The position numbers and the translations under genes were made by a program. Positions 45,991 to 54,761 of a stretch of DNA of 64,000 bases are shown here, piece by piece (position 1 is the first letter of the stretch; the number at the start of each line of letters is the position of its first letter). A model generated the notes under the pieces. That model was not told the DNA's origin. It made no database searches and worked only from the letters and a program-made list of their open reading frames with translations. The stretch covers positions 186,001-250,000 of the forward strand of contig NZ_BFAB01000002.1 of assembly GCF_003402475.1 (NCBI RefSeq), in the 5' to 3' direction. The stretch comes from Mycobacterium sp. MFM001 (GTDB lineage: Bacteria; Actinomycetota; Actinomycetes; Mycobacteriales; Mycobacteriaceae).

Positions 45991-46991
45991 CGGGCATCGG
46001 CGACGCGGTCGAGTGCGAGTGCCGGCTCGCCATACACCAACGCCCATCCCCGGACCCGCCGGTAGTACAGCTGGATATCACACTCCATGCCGAACCCGTA
46101 ACCGCCGTGGATGTGAAGGCTACGCAGCGTTGCGTCGCGCGCGGTCTCGTAGGCGAATGCGAACGCCATGGCCGCGAGTTCGCTCACGCGAGCGGGTTCG
46201 TCGTTAAATGCACATGCGGCCTTCAAACTCAGCAGCCGCGCTCCGTCGGCCGCAGTCGCGCTGTCTGCCAATGGATGCGACACCGCCTGGAAAGTCCCGA
46301 TCGGCTTGCCGAACGCGTAACGCTGCTTGGCGTACTCAACACCGATCTCGATCGCCTTCTTCGCTGCGCCCGCGAGTGCGGTGGCAGTGAGCGCAAGCCA
46401 CAGATCCAGCGCTTCGGTGAACAATCGGTGCCCATCCTCGCCCTCGGCAAGAATTACGCAATCATCACCGACGGTGACGTCCGCCAGCGGCAGTGAGCCC
46501 AGGTTCTGCACCGGCTGCCGGTTGCCTTCGGTCAGCGGCACAACAACGAGGCGCGAACCGACAAACGCCACTACCGCATCGGCGACGGCTCCGGCGGGCA
46601 CCAGCGTCAGGGTGTTGCCGCGCGCGCCGCGCGGTGAAAAACTGACCAGTCGGCCGCCGGCCAACGCCTGACCGAGCAAGTCGGCACCGGCGCCACCTCC
46701 GCGAGCGAGTAGCCTTGCGGCGACCTGAGATTCGATCACAGGAGCGGACCCAAGTGCGCGACCGAACTGCTCGGCCGTCAGCGCCAAGTCCAGCTCGGAG
46801 GCACCCCAGCCGCCCGCAGTGTCGTCGACAGCCATGTCGACGGCACCTATATCCAGCAACGCCTTCCACAACTTCTGGTCAAAGCCCAGCGGTTCAGCGG
46901 CCCGAATCCGCTCAGACGTCGACTCGCGGCTGTACATCGCCACGAACGAATCGACAAGTTGCCGCTGTTCCTCGGAAAGACTCAGGTCCAC
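45969..46991 (-). CDS. Short acyl-CoA dehydrogenase, beta-type subunit lacking the usual catalytic Glu
   Basis: A 340-residue acyl-CoA dehydrogenase-fold protein. It begins MDLSLSEEQRQLVDSFVAMY and has AIEIGVEYAKQRYAFGKPIG, then HIHGGYGFGMECDIQLYYRR for FAD/dimer contacts. The C-terminal segment reads YGEPALALD where active enzymes carry an EGT-type Glu. Such short, base-less members form alpha2beta2 heterotetramers with an active partner, as FadE28-FadE29 do in steroid catabolism. The partner could be the enzyme at 59983-61230, which has the Glu; this is inference. GTG start 46991. Confidence 0.82.
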   Translation of the reverse strand: MDLSLSEEQRQLVDSFVAMYSRESTSERIRAAEPLGFDQKLWKALLDIGAVDMAVDDTAGGWGASELDLALTAEQFGRALGSAPVIESQVAARLLARGGGAGADLLGQALAGGRLVSFSPRGARGNTLTLVPAGAVADAVVAFVGSRLVVVPLTEGNRQPVQNLGSLPLADVTVGDDCVILAEGEDGHRLFTEALDLWLALTATALAGAAKKAIEIGVEYAKQRYAFGKPIGTFQAVSHPLADSATAADGARLLSLKAACAFNDEPARVSELAAMAFAFAYETARDATLRSLHIHGGYGFGMECDIQLYYRRVRGWALVYGEPALALDRVADARYGPVAG

Positions 46992-47012
46992 GTCGCCGTC
47001 CCGTCATGCGCG

Positions 47013-47048
47013 GATATGGTCACTCTCGAAAGAGAGAGTACCCATATC
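47013..47048. promoter_or_regulatory. 36-bp composite dyad between tetR and the acyl-CoA dehydrogenase
   Basis: GATATGG-N2-ACTCTC (47013-47027) mirrors GAGAGT-N2-CCATATC (47034-47048) around GAAAGA. It lies 22 bp upstream of the acyl-CoA dehydrogenase start and downstream of tetR on the same strand. It can be a terminator-type hairpin for tetR or an operator of the dehydrogenase. Half-sites are opposite in order to the GAGAA-N6-TTCTC family, so it may bind another protein. Confidence 0.5.
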
Positions 47049-47092
47049 GCCTGAGCGGCTTCCACGTTGCGCTCGATCGTCGACATCGTGGT

Positions 47093-47860
47093 CTACGCGG
47101 TCGTTTTTCTGGGCCTGCGGGTGCTGGCCCGTTTGGTGACGGCCTTCGCGCCTGTCGGCGGAGCGAGGGCCCCCAAGCACCATGCCCACAACTGGTCCTC
47201 GGTAAGTTCGGCGCCCTGGACACCCAGATGGAAGACGCCGATCTGAGCAAGTGCGATCAGTGTTGAATTCAGCAGCGTTGTCAGCTGCGCAGGGGTCAAG
47301 TCTTTTCGCACCAACCCGGCGCGCGCACACGAAGTCAGGATCTTGGTGAGCAGCTTCTGATGTGGCTCCCAGATCTTGGCGAAGTCAGCGGGACGCTCGA
47401 TCTCCAGGCTCAGGTTGTAGATCGTCATCACGCGACCGCCAATCGTCTGGGACGACTCTGCACGGGAGAGGAATCCACGACAGAAGGCTTCGAGCTTTTC
47501 CAGCGGGCCGTCCGCGGCAGCAACCTCATGGCGGATGGCCTCGATGAATTGACTCGTCGCATTCTCATAGAGCGCCAGCAGCAGTTCTTCTTTACCCGCA
47601 AAGTGTTGGTAAAAGGCACGCAGGCTCAGGTTCGACCGATCAATCAGGTCCTGAATGGTGAAGTCGGCTCGCCCGGACTCCTCCACCAACTCCAGTGCGG
47701 TGGCAAGGAATCTCGAGCTACGCGCCAGCGCACGGGCGCGGGCCTGGCTGAGCCGTCGCTCTATCGTTCTTTCCTGCCAACTTGTGGGCAGTTCGACGTC
47801 GGTATCGACGAGTTCGAGGCCGGCTTCTTGTTCCTCTCCGGCGCGTTTCCTGGCAGTCAT
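47093..47860 (-). CDS. TetR-family regulator, candidate master regulator of the 41.8-64 kb catabolic locus
   Basis: A 255-residue TetR protein with a long N-terminal extension (about 45 charged residues). The helix-turn-helix is at residues 48-98 (FLATALELVEESGRADFTIQ, then DLIDRSNLSLRAFYQHFAGK). The helical ligand domain and a basic C-terminal tail (KAVTKRASTRRPRKTTA) follow. It is the only regulator in the right-hand locus. A copy of the recurring dyad lies 7 bp upstream of its start codon, indicating autoregulation. The ligand is probably a CoA thioester of the pathway, by analogy with KstR-type regulators; not shown by sequence. Confidence 0.86.
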   Translation of the reverse strand: MTARKRAGEEQEAGLELVDTDVELPTSWQERTIERRLSQARARALARSSRFLATALELVEESGRADFTIQDLIDRSNLSLRAFYQHFAGKEELLLALYENATSQFIEAIRHEVAAADGPLEKLEAFCRGFLSRAESSQTIGGRVMTIYNLSLEIERPADFAKIWEPHQKLLTKILTSCARAGLVRKDLTPAQLTTLLNSTLIALAQIGVFHLGVQGAELTEDQLWAWCLGALAPPTGAKAVTKRASTRRPRKTTA

Positions 47861-47866
47861 GATGGT

Positions 47867-47883
47867 TGAGAATACGCGTTCTT
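47867..47883. promoter_or_regulatory. Regulon operator copy 3 (TGAGAA-N6-TTCTT), upstream of tetR
   Basis: TGAGAA (47867-47872), spacer TACGCG, TTCTT (47879-47883), immediately upstream of the tetR start at 47860. One mismatch from the consensus dyad. Suggests autoregulation. Confidence 0.6.
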
Positions 47884-47954
47884 CGCGGTGATGATGCAGC
47901 CTACCTGCACGGGTCTGTCTCTGGGTATGCCCCGACGAGGGTCTGCGGTAGTCT

Positions 47955-47970
47955 GTAAACCGTTATTCTC
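47955..47970. promoter_or_regulatory. Regulon operator copy 4 (GTAAA-N6-TTCTC), upstream of amidohydrolase 1
   Basis: GTAAA (47955-47959), spacer CCGTTA, TTCTC (47966-47970), 60 bp upstream of the amidohydrolase start. The right half is exact, the left keeps G and AA. The match is weaker than copies 1-3. Confidence 0.5.
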
Positions 47971-48030
47971 GATTACGGGAATTTAAGTTTCACAACGAAG
48001 GCGCCAGCCTTCCCTCGAAGGAGTGCAGCG

Positions 48031-49218
48031 TTGAGTGCAGACATCCTGATCGTTTCTCCGGACGACCACTTGGTTGAGCCAGCGGATCTGTGGACCAGCC
48101 GACTGCCCGAGCGCTACCGGGATGTCGGGCCGCACATTGTCAGGCACCGTGGGCGCCTGGATCCCTCCGTCACGACCGACGTCGTATTCATCGAAGACGA
48201 GGAGGGCCGCGACGCCGACATCTGGCACTACGAGGATGCCGTCATCCCGATCCCGCTGATCAGCGCGGCCGCCGGTTACGACCTCGACGAGCTCACCACC
48301 GACCCGATCACCTACGACGAGATGCGTCCGGGCTGCTACCGTCCGGCGGACCGGCTCGCCGACATGGACATCGCCGGCATCGAGGCTTCAGCCTGCTTTC
48401 CCAATACACTCGTACGCTTCTGCGGCCAGCGCTTCCTGTACGGCAAGGACAAGGACCTCGCCAGGCTCTGCGTCGAGGCCTACAACGACTTTCAGATCGA
48501 CGAGTGGGGCGGCAGCTCGAACGGCCGGCTGATCCCGCTGGGCATCATCCCGCTCTGGGACGTCGAACTCGCCGCAAAGGAAGTCGAAAGGGTTGCGGCC
48601 AAGGGAATGCACGCAGTGTGCTTCTCCGAGTTACCTTCTCGTCTGGACCTGCCGTCGATCCATAGCGGTTACTGGGACCCGTTCTTTGCCGCGTGCGAGC
48701 GAAACCAGGTCGGCATCATGCTGCATATCGGCTCGAGCTCGTCGCTCACGAAATCCTCCCCCGACTCCCCGCATGTCGTCACCAGTGCGCTGATGGCGGT
48801 CAACTGCACCATCGCTTTGGTCGACTGGCTGTTCTCCGGCAAGCTCATCCAGTTCCCTGACCTCAAGCTCGCGTTCGCCGAGGCGCAAGCGGGCTGGATC
48901 CCCTACTACCTGCAACGTGTCGACGAGGTCTGGGAGGACCGTCGGGCCTGGGGCGGCATTCATCCTCTGCTGACCGACCCACCGAGCAGCCAGGTGCCGG
49001 GCCGTGTCTACTTCTCGACATTCGGCGATCCGGTCGCGTTCCGCATTCTCGATCTGGTTGGGCCAGATCAGCTGATGTTCGAGACCGACTATCCCCATAA
49101 CGACACGAACTGGCCGCGAAGCCTGGAGGTCGCCAACAAGGCGACACAGGGCTTGGACGAGGAAACCAAGCGTAAAGTGCTGTCCACCAACGCAAAGCGG
49201 TTCTTCGGCCTGGTCTAG
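48031..49218 (+). CDS. PF04909 metal-dependent amidohydrolase/decarboxylase-like protein 1
   Basis: A 395-residue TIM-barrel hydrolase of the amidohydrolase_2 group, which includes ACMSD, gamma-resorcylate decarboxylase and lactonases such as LigI. Metal and active-site features: SPDDHLVEP at residues 9-17 (in place of the classical DxHxH), MLHIGSSSSL and the C-terminal FETDYPHNDTNWP, whose Asp is the usual metal ligand. RPGCYRPADRLADMDIAGIE is shared with the second paralogue at 54761. TTG start with AAGGAG eight bases upstream. Reaction unknown: decarboxylation, lactone hydrolysis or C-C hydrolysis are all compatible. Confidence 0.85.
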   Translation: MSADILIVSPDDHLVEPADLWTSRLPERYRDVGPHIVRHRGRLDPSVTTDVVFIEDEEGRDADIWHYEDAVIPIPLISAAAGYDLDELTTDPITYDEMRPGCYRPADRLADMDIAGIEASACFPNTLVRFCGQRFLYGKDKDLARLCVEAYNDFQIDEWGGSSNGRLIPLGIIPLWDVELAAKEVERVAAKGMHAVCFSELPSRLDLPSIHSGYWDPFFAACERNQVGIMLHIGSSSSLTKSSPDSPHVVTSALMAVNCTIALVDWLFSGKLIQFPDLKLAFAEAQAGWIPYYLQRVDEVWEDRRAWGGIHPLLTDPPSSQVPGRVYFSTFGDPVAFRILDLVGPDQLMFETDYPHNDTNWPRSLEVANKATQGLDEETKRKVLSTNAKRFFGLV

Positions 49219-49237
49219 CCGCACCACCCCTGGTGCG

Positions 49238-50071
49238 CTACAAGGCCTTCCAGTCCGGTTTGCGCTTTTCCAGGAAGGCGCGGGGACCCTCGATAGCGTC
49301 CTTTGTCAGCGCCACCTTCATGCGGTAGTTCTCGGCGAGCAGTTCGGCCTCGTAGATGGGCAGGGCTAGCCCCTTGCGCACAGCCATTCGCGAACCGCGG
49401 ACTGCCAGCGGTGCATTCGAGTTCACCACGTCGGCGATTTCCCACGCCCGGTCCATCAGCGCATCGTGCGCGACCACCTCCGTGAAGACGCCCAAGTCGT
49501 AGGCACGGCGCGCGTCAAGCTGTTCGTGTTTACCCATCAAGATCAGCCGCATTGCCACGGGCAGCGGCAGGATCCGGGCAAGCCTGACGCCTTCGCGCCC
49601 GGACGCCACGCCGATGCTGACATGCGGATCCATCAACGTGGCCCGCTCAGACGCGACGGTGATATCTGCGGTGGTGACGAGGTCCATTCCCGCACCGCAG
49701 GCGATACCGTTGACCGCGCAGATGATTGGCTTGGTCATCTGAAGCCACGGCGGCGTGGCCTCCTGCGGGGCGTCCCACTGCCGCATCGAACTGAGGACCG
49801 GCTCGCCCTGGTTGTCGATTCCTGGCGCATTCTCCATGTCATGGTCTGCGGCCTTGTTGACGTCCGCGCCGACGCACAGGGCGCGGCCCGCTCCGGTGAT
49901 GATCACCGTCCAAATGTCTTGAGAGCGCTCGATTTCGGCGTACACTTCGGCGAGCTCTGCGATCATCTGGTCGTTGATCGCGTTGAGGACTTCGGGTCGA
50001 TTCAGGGTCACGCAGGCAGTGTGTCCCCGCACCTCGAACTCGATGGTGCCGTAGTCCGGCGTTTGGGTCAC
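49238..50071 (-). CDS. Enoyl-CoA hydratase/crotonase family protein
   Basis: A 277-residue crotonase. VTLNRPEVLNAINDQMIAEL, oxyanion loop GRALCVGADVNKAAD, IICAVNGIACGAGMDLVTTA and DPHVSIGVASGREGVRLARI. The DPHVS segment is also seen in the two tandem crotonases at 61227 and 62036, so the three are one subfamily. C-terminal FLEKRKPDWKAL. GTG start 50071. Last gene of the minus-strand group HpcH aldolase, 2OG-type oxygenase, 2-hydroxyacid dehydrogenase, crotonase. Confidence 0.86.
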   Translation of the reverse strand: MTQTPDYGTIEFEVRGHTACVTLNRPEVLNAINDQMIAELAEVYAEIERSQDIWTVIITGAGRALCVGADVNKAADHDMENAPGIDNQGEPVLSSMRQWDAPQEATPPWLQMTKPIICAVNGIACGAGMDLVTTADITVASERATLMDPHVSIGVASGREGVRLARILPLPVAMRLILMGKHEQLDARRAYDLGVFTEVVAHDALMDRAWEIADVVNSNAPLAVRGSRMAVRKGLALPIYEAELLAENYRMKVALTKDAIEGPRAFLEKRKPDWKAL

Positions 50072-50101
50072 GGTGCCCCTTTTCTCTTAAACCCTTTGTT
50101 G

Positions 50102-51175
50102 TCACCCGGCAGCAGCATTGGCGCGGGCGGTCGGGTGAACGCCCAGGATCTCGTGGAATCGATCGCAGTAACGGGGCCACACCTCCGGATTCAAAAGCCG
50201 AGGTGGCATGCGCCCATCGAAGATGTCCTGCCATTGGGTCGCGGTGGCAACCGCAATGTCGCGGGCCGCCTCGACGGTGATGCCGGCCGTGTGCGGCGTT
50301 GCAACCACGTTGTCTAGGTGCAGCAGCGGGTTATCGGGCTGTGGCGGTTCCTCGTGGAACACATCGAGAGCCGCGCCGGCAATGCCCCCGCTTACCAACG
50401 CCTCGTACAGCGCTGCCTCGTCGTGCACCGGCCCCCGCGCCGTCGTGATGAAGAAGGCTCTCGGCTTCATCGCCGAGAACTGTTCCGCCCCAATGAGGCC
50501 CCGTGTCTCACTGGTCAGCGGACAGGTCACCTGAACGAAATCGGCCTGGGCGAGCAACTCCGGCAGCGGGACCAGCCGCGCCCCGCGGAGTCGCGCGGTG
50601 GCCTCGTCCACGTACGGGTCGAACGCGATGACTTCCATGCCGAATGGCGTGCACAACTCCACCAGGCGGCTTCCGATAGCTCCGAGCCCCACGACACCGA
50701 GCGTCTTGCCGAGCAGCTGACTGCCACGCAGGGCCAGCCGGTCGCCAAGCGGTCCCGCACGCAACGCCCGGTCAGAGACGGTGATTTTCTTGGCGAGGTC
50801 AAGCATGAATCCGAGTGCATGCTCGGCGACGGCCTCGGCCCCGGGACCGGAGTTGTTGCACACCGCGATGCCCGCGCGGGTACACGCCTCGACGTCGATG
50901 ACGTCATAGCCGGCGCCGGCGGAGCACACGGCCAGCAATCGCGGGCAACGGTCCACCAGGCCCTGCCCGACCAGCCACTGTGTTCCGTCGGCGACGGACG
51001 CGACGTCCGTCCGGGTGGCGACTTGGTACCCGTGAGCGGTTTCCAGTGCTGCCCAACCTTTTTCAGCCGACGCGCTGAGGTCTAGTCTGACTAGTTCGAG
51101 ATCGCCTGCCTCGAGGATGTCCCCGGCAACCGGGTCGGTCCACCTTTCGTAGACCAGCCGCGGACGGGTGTTCAC
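50102..51175 (-). CDS. D-isomer-specific 2-hydroxyacid dehydrogenase family protein
   Basis: A 357-residue NAD(P)-dependent 2-hydroxyacid dehydrogenase. NAD motif LGVVGLGAIGSRLVELCTPF (GxGxxG), catalytic Arg and Glu regions TARGPVHDEAALYEAL and ALDVFHEEPPQPDNPL, and the His in TPHTAGITVEAARD. The family interconverts 2-keto and D-2-hydroxy acids such as glyoxylate, hydroxypyruvate or pyruvate-like products. GTG start overlaps the stop of the oxygenase gene (GTGA). It may handle the 2-keto acid released by the HpcH-type aldolase encoded two genes upstream. Confidence 0.88.
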   Translation of the reverse strand: MNTRPRLVYERWTDPVAGDILEAGDLELVRLDLSASAEKGWAALETAHGYQVATRTDVASVADGTQWLVGQGLVDRCPRLLAVCSAGAGYDVIDVEACTRAGIAVCNNSGPGAEAVAEHALGFMLDLAKKITVSDRALRAGPLGDRLALRGSQLLGKTLGVVGLGAIGSRLVELCTPFGMEVIAFDPYVDEATARLRGARLVPLPELLAQADFVQVTCPLTSETRGLIGAEQFSAMKPRAFFITTARGPVHDEAALYEALVSGGIAGAALDVFHEEPPQPDNPLLHLDNVVATPHTAGITVEAARDIAVATATQWQDIFDGRMPPRLLNPEVWPRYCDRFHEILGVHPTARANAAAG

Positions 51176-52290
51176 GCCTGCTTCGCTTTGGGTTTCGCCT
51201 GCGCTGCCTTGAACATGTCCGCCAGTTCGGGATTCACGTTCTTGTAGTCGTTGCGTGCGATGGCACCCTCCCGGCCCGGGACCGGGTCGTAGCCGAGGCG
51301 CAGATCCTTGTTCTCCATGTGGAAGTACTCCCGCCCGATGGGCAGGCGACGGTCTTCACGGGGCACCTCCATCCAGGCTCGAAGGAAGCACCGAGCCCTC
51401 TTCGGGTCGGTGCTGCTGACGAAGTCGGACCGTGAGTGGCACATGGCGAAGTTGTTGGCGACGGCGGCCTCGCCTGATTCGAGCCGGAACTCGACTTGTT
51501 GCTCGACGAGGACGTTGCGCAGCAACTCGATCGCTTCCTCCTGCTGCGGCGTGAACTCCCTGCCCAGGGCATGCATGGCAGGCAGGATGCTGCTGTAGGT
51601 GAAGTTGATGCAGATCCGGCCGTCGATCTGCGAGAACACCGGCACGTCGTAAGGCGTCACGTCGGGCTGGTCGTCCGGTTGCTCGCTGCGCCGGTGATGT
51701 GGGAAGCCTTGGTACAGCACACCGAGCAGGTCTGGGCGTTCCCTGACGAACCAATTGTGGGCGGCCGGTCCACTCGCGAACTGGCTTTCGCCGCCCTCGG
51801 CGGCCGGGTAGACGCACAACAGCGACAGGATGTCTGCGGCGTCATTGTGCATGGCCAACTCCGCGCGCGATTTGGTGCCGCGAGCGGGCTGCACGCCGTT
51901 CGGCAGCACCTCTTCCTGGACACGCACCATGCGGTGGCCGAACGAGTTGTTGGAGACGAGATACCCCAAATGGGTGCAGAAAGCCCAATAGATCCGTTCC
52001 AGTTCCTCGATCGAGTGCTGCTCGACCGGAAAGCCACGCACGCACGCCAAGCCCCTTCCGAACATCAGCTCCCGGTACAGCCGCGCCAAGTCTTCGTCCA
52101 GGTCGGGATGACGCGCATCCTCGGGTGTGATGTCGTCTCGATCCTTCTTGGCGGTCTTGGCCAGAATCGATTCCAGGGCAGCCACGTTGCCTGGCGACAG
52201 GTCGAAGGCGAAGTCTTCTTTACTCGCGAAGTCAGCACCGGTCCACGCCATCGGTTCGGTGACTACTTCGGTATAGATTTCGGTGGGCAT
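51172..52290 (-). CDS. Fe(II)/2-oxoglutarate-type (TauD/TfdA-like) dioxygenase
   Basis: A 372-residue non-haem iron oxygenase of the TauD/gamma-butyrobetaine hydroxylase group. The facial triad is His148-x-Asp150 (AMHNDAADIL) and distal His285 (NNFAMCHSRSDF); Arg304 (CFLRAWMEV) is placed to bind the 2-oxoglutarate carboxylate. It would hydroxylate an unactivated carbon or cleave an ether/C-X bond. Start ATG 52290 with an AGGAGGA site. It sits between the HpcH aldolase and the 2-hydroxyacid dehydrogenase in one minus-strand operon. Substrate unknown. Confidence 0.85.
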   Translation of the reverse strand: MPTEIYTEVVTEPMAWTGADFASKEDFAFDLSPGNVAALESILAKTAKKDRDDITPEDARHPDLDEDLARLYRELMFGRGLACVRGFPVEQHSIEELERIYWAFCTHLGYLVSNNSFGHRMVRVQEEVLPNGVQPARGTKSRAELAMHNDAADILSLLCVYPAAEGGESQFASGPAAHNWFVRERPDLLGVLYQGFPHHRRSEQPDDQPDVTPYDVPVFSQIDGRICINFTYSSILPAMHALGREFTPQQEEAIELLRNVLVEQQVEFRLESGEAAVANNFAMCHSRSDFVSSTDPKRARCFLRAWMEVPREDRRLPIGREYFHMENKDLRLGYDPVPGREGAIARNDYKNVNPELADMFKAAQAKPKAKQA

Positions 52291-52322
52291 CCGTCCTCCT
52301 GTTGTCGTGGCGGCGCTTTCGG

Positions 52323-53108
52323 CTATCGACGTCGTTCCTCGAGCTCTCGCAGCGCACACGCGCGGGTGGTGGCCGCCTCCGTCATCATCCCGACATCCGT
52401 GCCTGCTGAGATGAATCGCAGACCCTGATCCACGAAGCGTTCCAGCAGGTCAAGGGACTTGATCCCGGCTATTCCCAGCGCCACGCCGTGTTTGCGACAA
52501 GCCGCTGCGACAGAGTCTACTGCATAGTGGAAATGATCATTCTCATACTGCTCATGGATGCCCATTTCGGCGGTCAGATCACTCGGGCCGATGAGCAGCA
52601 TGTCAACGCCTTCTACGGCCGCGATAGCACCGCTGGCCTCCACCGCCTCGGGAGTTTCGATCATCACCGCGACGACGGTGCTGCCCTCGAGGACGGCCGT
52701 CAGTTCAGTAGCCGAGCGCTGGCCGTATCCACTTACCCTGTTCGGCCCCGATATCGATCGGTGTCCAATGGGCGGGAACCGCGCCGCAACCACCACAGCT
52801 TCAGCTTCTCGCCGCGAATTAACGTGGGGCACAATCACTCCGACTGCTCCGTTGTCCAGGACCCTGGCGATGACGCTCGGGTCGTGCGAAGGCACCCGCA
52901 CCAGCCCCGCAATGCCTGCTCCCAACGCACTCGCACACAACATGGTGGCCGTCTCCAGAGACGTCGAGGTGTGTTCCAGGTCGACGTAGACGGCGTCGTA
53001 GCCGCAGGCTGCGGCGATGGCCGGGACGTCGGGCGTGCGCGCATTCATCAGCGCCAGGCACAGCACCAGGCCTTCGTTGCGCAATGCCTCCCGTAGCGAT
53101 CGCTGCAC
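52323..53108 (-). CDS. HpcH/HpaI-family class II aldolase/citrate lyase-like enzyme
   Basis: A 261-residue TIM-barrel aldolase. Family residues: YVDLEHTSTSLE, Arg71 (LVRVPSHDP), metal ligands Glu151 (VAVMIETPEAVE) and Asp177 (LLIGPSDLTAEMGI). Such enzymes cleave 4-hydroxy-2-keto acids to pyruvate plus an aldehyde, or related retro-aldol reactions. GTG start 53108. First gene of the minus-strand operon ending with the crotonase at 49238. A regulon-type dyad lies 19 bp upstream, and another motif-like site lies inside the gene (52529-52544). Confidence 0.88.
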   Translation of the reverse strand: MQRSLREALRNEGLVLCLALMNARTPDVPAIAAACGYDAVYVDLEHTSTSLETATMLCASALGAGIAGLVRVPSHDPSVIARVLDNGAVGVIVPHVNSRREAEAVVVAARFPPIGHRSISGPNRVSGYGQRSATELTAVLEGSTVVAVMIETPEAVEASGAIAAVEGVDMLLIGPSDLTAEMGIHEQYENDHFHYAVDSVAAACRKHGVALGIAGIKSLDLLERFVDQGLRFISAGTDVGMMTEAATTRACALRELEERRR

Positions 53109-53126
53109 ATGCTCACGCTAACGGAC

Positions 53127-53142
53127 TGAGAACGTTCATTCC
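53127..53142. promoter_or_regulatory. Regulon operator copy 5 (TGAGAA-N6-TTCC), HpcH/thiolase divergent promoter
   Basis: TGAGAA (53127-53132), spacer CGTTCA, TTCC (53139-53142), in the 76-bp region between the HpcH aldolase and thiolase-like starts. Left half exact, right half one mismatch. It can control both transcription units. Confidence 0.55.
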
Positions 53143-53184
53143 ACTATCTCGTTAACGCCATTATCGATGTGGTAACCATTACGT

Positions 53185-54330
53185 ATGGGAGCGAGCCGAG
53201 TCGCTATCGTCGGCGCGGGGTTGTCCGAGTGCGGGCGGGTGCCCGACAAGACCGCCATGGCGTTGATGGCCCAAGCATCACGTCGTGCCATTGCCGACGC
53301 CGGGCTGACCAAAGACGACATCGACGGCTTCGGCGGACACGGGACGTTGCTGCCGCCTGTCGAGGTGAGCGAGTATCTCGGGCTGCGTCCGACGTGGGTG
53401 GATGCCACCAACGTCGGCGGATCGTCTTGGGAGGTCATGGCGCGCCATGCTGCCGCGGCCATTGCCGCCGGCGAGATCGAGGTTGCGCTGCTGACGTACG
53501 GTTCGACCGCGCGTTCGGATGTCAAGCGCCGGGTGCGGGGCTCAACAGCGGCCATGAGTACCGGCGGCGCCATGCAATACGAGGCTCCGTACGGAGCGAC
53601 GCTCATCGCCAAATACGCCATGGCGGCGCGGCGCCATATGATCGAGTTCGGCACCACTGTCGAGCAGCTCGCCGAAGTGGCCGTCGCTGCCCATGAGTGG
53701 GCGGCCCTGAACGACAATGCTTTTGAACGTGACCGCATCACGGCGGCGGAGGTGGCCGCCGCGCCGATGCTGGCCGAGCCATTCACGTCCAAGCACGTGT
53801 GTCTGCGCACCGACGGGGGCGGAGCCGTGGTGCTGGCCAGCGAGCAAGTAGCCAAACACTGCGCCAAGGAGCCGGTGTGGATCCTCGGAGCTGCCGACGC
53901 GACATCTCACGTCAGCATGAGCGAGTGGGGTGACTTCACCACGTCGGCAGCCGCGCAGTCCGGGCCGCGGGCATTTGCTCAGGCGGGGGTGGCTCCAGAG
54001 GACATCGACGTAGCCCAGCTCTACGACTCGTTCACCTCGACGGTTCTGCTGACGGTGGAGGACCTGGGTTTCTGCGCCAAAGGCGAAGGTGGGTCGTTCG
54101 TCGGTTCCGGGGCGTTGCGCCCGGGCGGGGTATTGCCCACCAATACCGACGGTGGCGGGTTGGCCGCATGCCACCCGGGCATGCGGGGGATGTTTCTCAT
54201 GGTCGAAGCGGTCAGGCAACTTCGTGGCGAGTGCGGGCCCCGGCAAGTCGAAGACGCGCGCCTGGCTTGTGTACACGCAATGGGCGGGTTTTTCACTCAC
54301 AGCGCCACGATGATTCTCGGGAGGCAGTGA
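53185..54330 (+). CDS. SCP2-type thiolase-like protein lacking catalytic Cys, probable retro-aldolase (Ltp2-like)
   Basis: A 381-residue thiolase-fold protein. The nucleophile position reads NVGGSSWEVM (Ser instead of Cys, about residue 81), and the C-terminal HAMGGFFTHSATMILGR lacks the second Cys, so thiolysis is unlikely. The DSFTSTVLLTVEDLGFCAKG and AACHPGMRGMFLMVEAVRQL segments match lipid-transfer-type thiolases. Ltp2 in steroid catabolism uses the same fold, with a DUF35 partner, to cleave a tertiary 3-hydroxyacyl-CoA by retro-aldol. Here a DUF35 gene follows with a 1-base overlap, so I infer a similar aldolase complex. Confidence 0.82.
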   Translation: MGASRVAIVGAGLSECGRVPDKTAMALMAQASRRAIADAGLTKDDIDGFGGHGTLLPPVEVSEYLGLRPTWVDATNVGGSSWEVMARHAAAAIAAGEIEVALLTYGSTARSDVKRRVRGSTAAMSTGGAMQYEAPYGATLIAKYAMAARRHMIEFGTTVEQLAEVAVAAHEWAALNDNAFERDRITAAEVAAAPMLAEPFTSKHVCLRTDGGGAVVLASEQVAKHCAKEPVWILGAADATSHVSMSEWGDFTTSAAAQSGPRAFAQAGVAPEDIDVAQLYDSFTSTVLLTVEDLGFCAKGEGGSFVGSGALRPGGVLPTNTDGGGLAACHPGMRGMFLMVEAVRQLRGECGPRQVEDARLACVHAMGGFFTHSATMILGRQ

Positions 54331-54761
54331 TGGAGGTGCCCGCCGGGCCGGATCGGCCCACCGTGGACGCCGACAGCGAGTCCTGGTGGTCTGCTGTACA
54401 GGACCGCGCCCTGCTGGTCAATGCGTGTGGTTCGTGTGGACGAAATTCGTTGTATGCGCGGCCGTTCTGTCCGTTTTGCTGGAGCGAGGACGTCACGTTG
54501 GTATCGGCCTCCGGCCGGGGCCGGCTCTACACGTGGAGTGTGATTCACCAGAACGCAGCGCCCTTCGACGGTCGCACCCCGTATGTCGTGGCCATGGTTG
54601 ATCTCGAGGAAGGACCACGGCTGATGACCGTCCTGGAGCACTGCTCACCCGACGACGTCCATGCGGATATGGAACTGATGGTGGACTTTCGCGAGGATCA
54701 CGACGGCTTCGTCGTCCCGGTCTTTCGCCCGATTGCCGGAACAGTTGGAAAGGAATCGTGA
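54330..54761 (+). CDS. DUF35/OB-fold zinc-ribbon partner of the thiolase-like protein
   Basis: A 143-residue protein. N-terminal rubredoxin-like zinc ribbon with four Cys (CGSCGRNSLYARPFCPFCWS, residues 31-50), then an OB fold (GRGRLYTWSVIHQNAAPFDG, YVVAMVDLEEGPRLMTVLEH). DUF35 proteins bind acyl-CoA and complex with thiolase-like enzymes; ChsH2 with Ltp2 is the model. Start ATG 54330 overlaps the thiolase stop (TGATG), and its stop overlaps the next gene, so the three are translated as a unit. Confidence 0.87.
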   Translation: MEVPAGPDRPTVDADSESWWSAVQDRALLVNACGSCGRNSLYARPFCPFCWSEDVTLVSASGRGRLYTWSVIHQNAAPFDGRTPYVVAMVDLEEGPRLMTVLEHCSPDDVHADMELMVDFREDHDGFVVPVFRPIAGTVGKES

